A stretch of DNA of 6,819 bases from positions 1 through 6,819 of the forward strand of contig JAUYGW010000078.1 of assembly GCA_030690245.1 (NCBI GenBank), written 5' to 3'. The position numbers and the translations under genes were made by a program. The stretch comes from Gallionella sp. Its GTDB lineage: Bacteria > Pseudomonadota > Gammaproteobacteria > Burkholderiales > Gallionellaceae. Within the stretch, counting starts at the first letter, position 1, and each line of letters opens with the position of its first letter. Below, piece by piece: positions 5,455 through 6,819 of this stretch. The notes beneath the pieces were generated by a model that saw only the letters and a list, made by a program, of their open reading frames with translations, had not been told where the DNA came from and made no database searches.

Positions 5455-6189
5455 ATGAAAGAATTGACCTGGTCGAGCCTGGAAAATCTCGCCTTACCCG
5501 TTAAGGCGCTCTTTACCGGATACCTTCTCGTCATCGGCTTGGGCTTGCTGATGTCGGGCGGGCAAATCATGCTGACCCATGGTATGGCGGACGGCAAATT
5601 AGGATTGTCGATGGACGATCTGGTGTACAGCTACTACGGCGACCGCGGAGGTTCGAAGCTGGAGGCTAAACTCAACGGATCGATGAAGGAATATGCTCCC
5701 GGCGAAGCCAGGCTGGACTTGATCAAATGGGCACGCGCCGGTGCGCCGGAAGGCGAGTGGGAATCGAAAATCAAGCCGCTTACCGACCAGCATTGCATCG
5801 CCTGCCACGCAAACATGCCCGGCTTGGCCAATGTCGGCGATAAGGACGCCATGATTAAAGCGGCGGCGACCGATAGCGGGGCGTCCATAACCACCCTGAC
5901 CCGGGTTTCGCATATTCACTTGTTCGGCATTGCCTTCATCTTCTTCTTTGTCGGGCTGATCTTCAGTTTCGCGACGGGCTTTAACCCCATCGTCAAGGCG
6001 TTGCTGATCTTTACGCCATTCATGTTTCTGATCATCGATATCGCGGCCTGGTGGCTCACCAAGATGCATCCTGGCTTTGCGTGGCTGGTGATGGCCGGAG
6101 GAATGGGCTACAGCCTCGCTTCTACGGTAATGATCTTCTCGTCGCTCTACCAGATGTGCTTAAAGCCATTTATGGCAAAAAAAGCCTGA
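5455..6189 (+). CDS. Membrane-bound monohaem cytochrome c of unassigned family, about four TM helices
   Basis: This 244-aa protein has one hydrophobic helix near the N-terminus (about 17-40), a loop of roughly 110 residues, and three helices at about 155-174, 180-200 and 206-233. The loop carries a single haem c site, CIACH (114-118). It must therefore face the periplasm, where haem c is attached. A histidine pair in SHIHLFG (H153, H155) opens the second helix, and another His follows the third (H205). These are candidate haem or metal ligands in the membrane, but this is inference. No cleavable signal is evident, so the first helix probably stays as an anchor. I recognise no characterised family. 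Position after the hexahaem/Fe-S/NrfD operon and the similar FNR-like box suggest it is an accessory electron carrier of that module, perhaps anchoring or docking. It is separated from that operon by a strong terminator, so it is a distinct transcription unit. Confidence 0.85.
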   Translation: MKELTWSSLENLALPVKALFTGYLLVIGLGLLMSGGQIMLTHGMADGKLGLSMDDLVYSYYGDRGGSKLEAKLNGSMKEYAPGEARLDLIKWARAGAPEGEWESKIKPLTDQHCIACHANMPGLANVGDKDAMIKAAATDSGASITTLTRVSHIHLFGIAFIFFFVGLIFSFATGFNPIVKALLIFTPFMFLIIDIAAWWLTKMHPGFAWLVMAGGMGYSLASTVMIFSSLYQMCLKPFMAKKA

Positions 6190-6200
6190 CACTGATGGAC

Positions 6201-6217
6201 ATTGTTCAACAAACAAT
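6201..6217. repeat. Small AT-rich inverted repeat after the monohaem gene
   Basis: ATTGTT (6201-6206) and AACAAT (6212-6217) form a 6-bp stem with a 5-base loop, followed by a 5-bp stem TGCCG/CGGCA (6223-6235). Neither is followed by a T-run, so I do not call a terminator. Transcription may read through into the FAD oxidase gene. Confidence 0.4.
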
Positions 6218-6246
6218 CGCCATGCCGTCCCGGCACTGATTCGGAT

Positions 6247-6819
6247 ATGACCGCAGATTTCCTTGACGCCGCCGCAGCCATCGTCGGCAGCGAGGCATTG
6301 CTGACCGGCGAGGCGAGCTCGCCGTATTGCGCCGACAAGCGTGGCCGCTATGCGGGCAGCGCGCTGGCGGTGGTGTTTCCGGCGGACACGCAGCAGGTCG
6401 CGGAAACAGTAAAACTGTGTGCCTCAAACCGAATCGCCATCGTGCCGCAAGGCGGCAATACCAGTTTGTGCGGTGCATCGGTGCCCCTGACAGAAGGCAG
6501 GCAAATCGTGCTGAACCTGTCGCGCATGAAGCGCATTCGCGCCGTTGATCCGGTAAATTACACCATGACCGTCGAGGCGGGCTGCATCCTGGCCAGCGTG
6601 CGCGAGGCGGCGGAACAGCATGACCGCCTGTTCCCGCTCGAACTGACGGCGACCCTGAACCAATGCGAGATCGGCGGCAACCTGTCCACCAATGCCGGCG
6701 GCAACGGCGTGCTGCGCTACGGCAATGCGCGCGATCTGGTGCTGGGGCTGGAGGTGGTGCTGCCGGACGGGCGCATCTGGAACGGGCTGCGCAGCCTGCG
6801 CAAGGACAACTCCGGCTAC
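6247..6819 (+). CDS. GlcD-type FAD-linked oxidase (PCMH fold), 3' end missing
   Basis: The frame is open to the window edge, giving 191 residues of what is normally a protein of about 460-480 aa. It belongs to the FAD-binding PCMH/vanillyl-alcohol oxidase superfamily, with glycolate oxidase GlcD, D-lactate and D-2-hydroxyglutarate dehydrogenases as relatives. The FAD-binding signatures are PQGGNTSLCG (67-76), IGGNLSTNAGG (142-152) and RYGNARDLVLGLEVVLPDG (157-175). The substrate-binding C-terminal half lies outside, so the substrate (a 2-hydroxy acid is likely) cannot be decided. ATG 6247 is chosen because its N-terminus fits the family (an FLDAAAAIVG helix). No good ribosome site precedes it, and an in-frame stop at 6193 limits upstream extension, with TTG 6202 the only other option. 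It starts 57 bases after the monohaem gene. Its GC-rich codon use resembles priA rather than the respiratory genes. Confidence 0.92.
   Translation, partial: MTADFLDAAAAIVGSEALLTGEASSPYCADKRGRYAGSALAVVFPADTQQVAETVKLCASNRIAIVPQGGNTSLCGASVPLTEGRQIVLNLSRMKRIRAVDPVNYTMTVEAGCILASVREAAEQHDRLFPLELTATLNQCEIGGNLSTNAGGNGVLRYGNARDLVLGLEVVLPDGRIWNGLRSLRKDNSGY

Noticed and set aside
6051..6239. 62-codon + strand frame overlapping the end of the monohaem gene
   Set aside because: It lies mostly inside a confident gene in another frame, with no ribosome site or motif.
1..6819. CRISPR array, tRNA, rRNA, insertion sequence or attachment site
   Set aside because: I found no regularly spaced repeats, no tRNA-like fold, no transposase or integrase motif, and no flanking inverted repeats.

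Overview
The window reads like chromosomal DNA of a betaproteobacterium. PriA has the sequence style of that class, and the centre is a respiratory gene set of multihaem cytochrome c, Fe-S protein and NrfD-type membrane protein. Such sets are common in chemolithotrophic or metal/sulfur-metabolising Nitrosomonadales (Gallionella/Sideroxydans-like). The lineage is inferred from protein style only and is not proven. All supported genes are on the + strand.

Layout. (1) 1-1389: 3' two thirds of priA, the replication-restart helicase, cut by the window edge. (2) 1390-1743: a gene-poor stretch. It holds palindromes with a T-run (likely the priA terminator), then an FNR/CRP-type box with a correctly spaced -10 element, then a 15-bp tandem repeat leading into the next gene. 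(3) 1744-5103: a tight three-gene operon. It encodes a hexahaem cytochrome c (four haems in a multihaem N-terminal half plus two c4-like monohaem domains), a Tat-exported protein with four [4Fe-4S] clusters, and an NrfD/DsrP-type polytopic quinone-site protein. The operon closes with a textbook Rho-independent terminator at 5140-5168. (4) 5169-5454: a gene-poor stretch with a second FNR-like box and an imperfect 14-bp tandem repeat. (5) 5455-6189: an unusual membrane protein with one CXXCH haem site and about four transmembrane helices. (6) 6247-6819: the 5' part of a GlcD-type FAD-linked oxidase, cut by the window edge.

How the genes may work together (inference). The NrfD protein exchanges electrons with the quinone pool. 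The periplasmic Fe-S protein wires them to the hexahaem cytochrome, whose two c4-like domains could pass them to or from a soluble carrier or terminal enzyme. No catalytic subunit (molybdopterin enzyme, NrfA, DsrMK) lies in the window, so this looks like a stand-alone quinone/cytochrome c electron-transfer module comparable in parts to alternative complex III, Nrf or DsrJOP. The membrane monohaem protein follows behind its own FNR-like site and may be an accessory of the same module, controlled by low oxygen. priA and the FAD oxidase are GC-richer than the respiratory genes between them, so the module may be an insertion between housekeeping genes.
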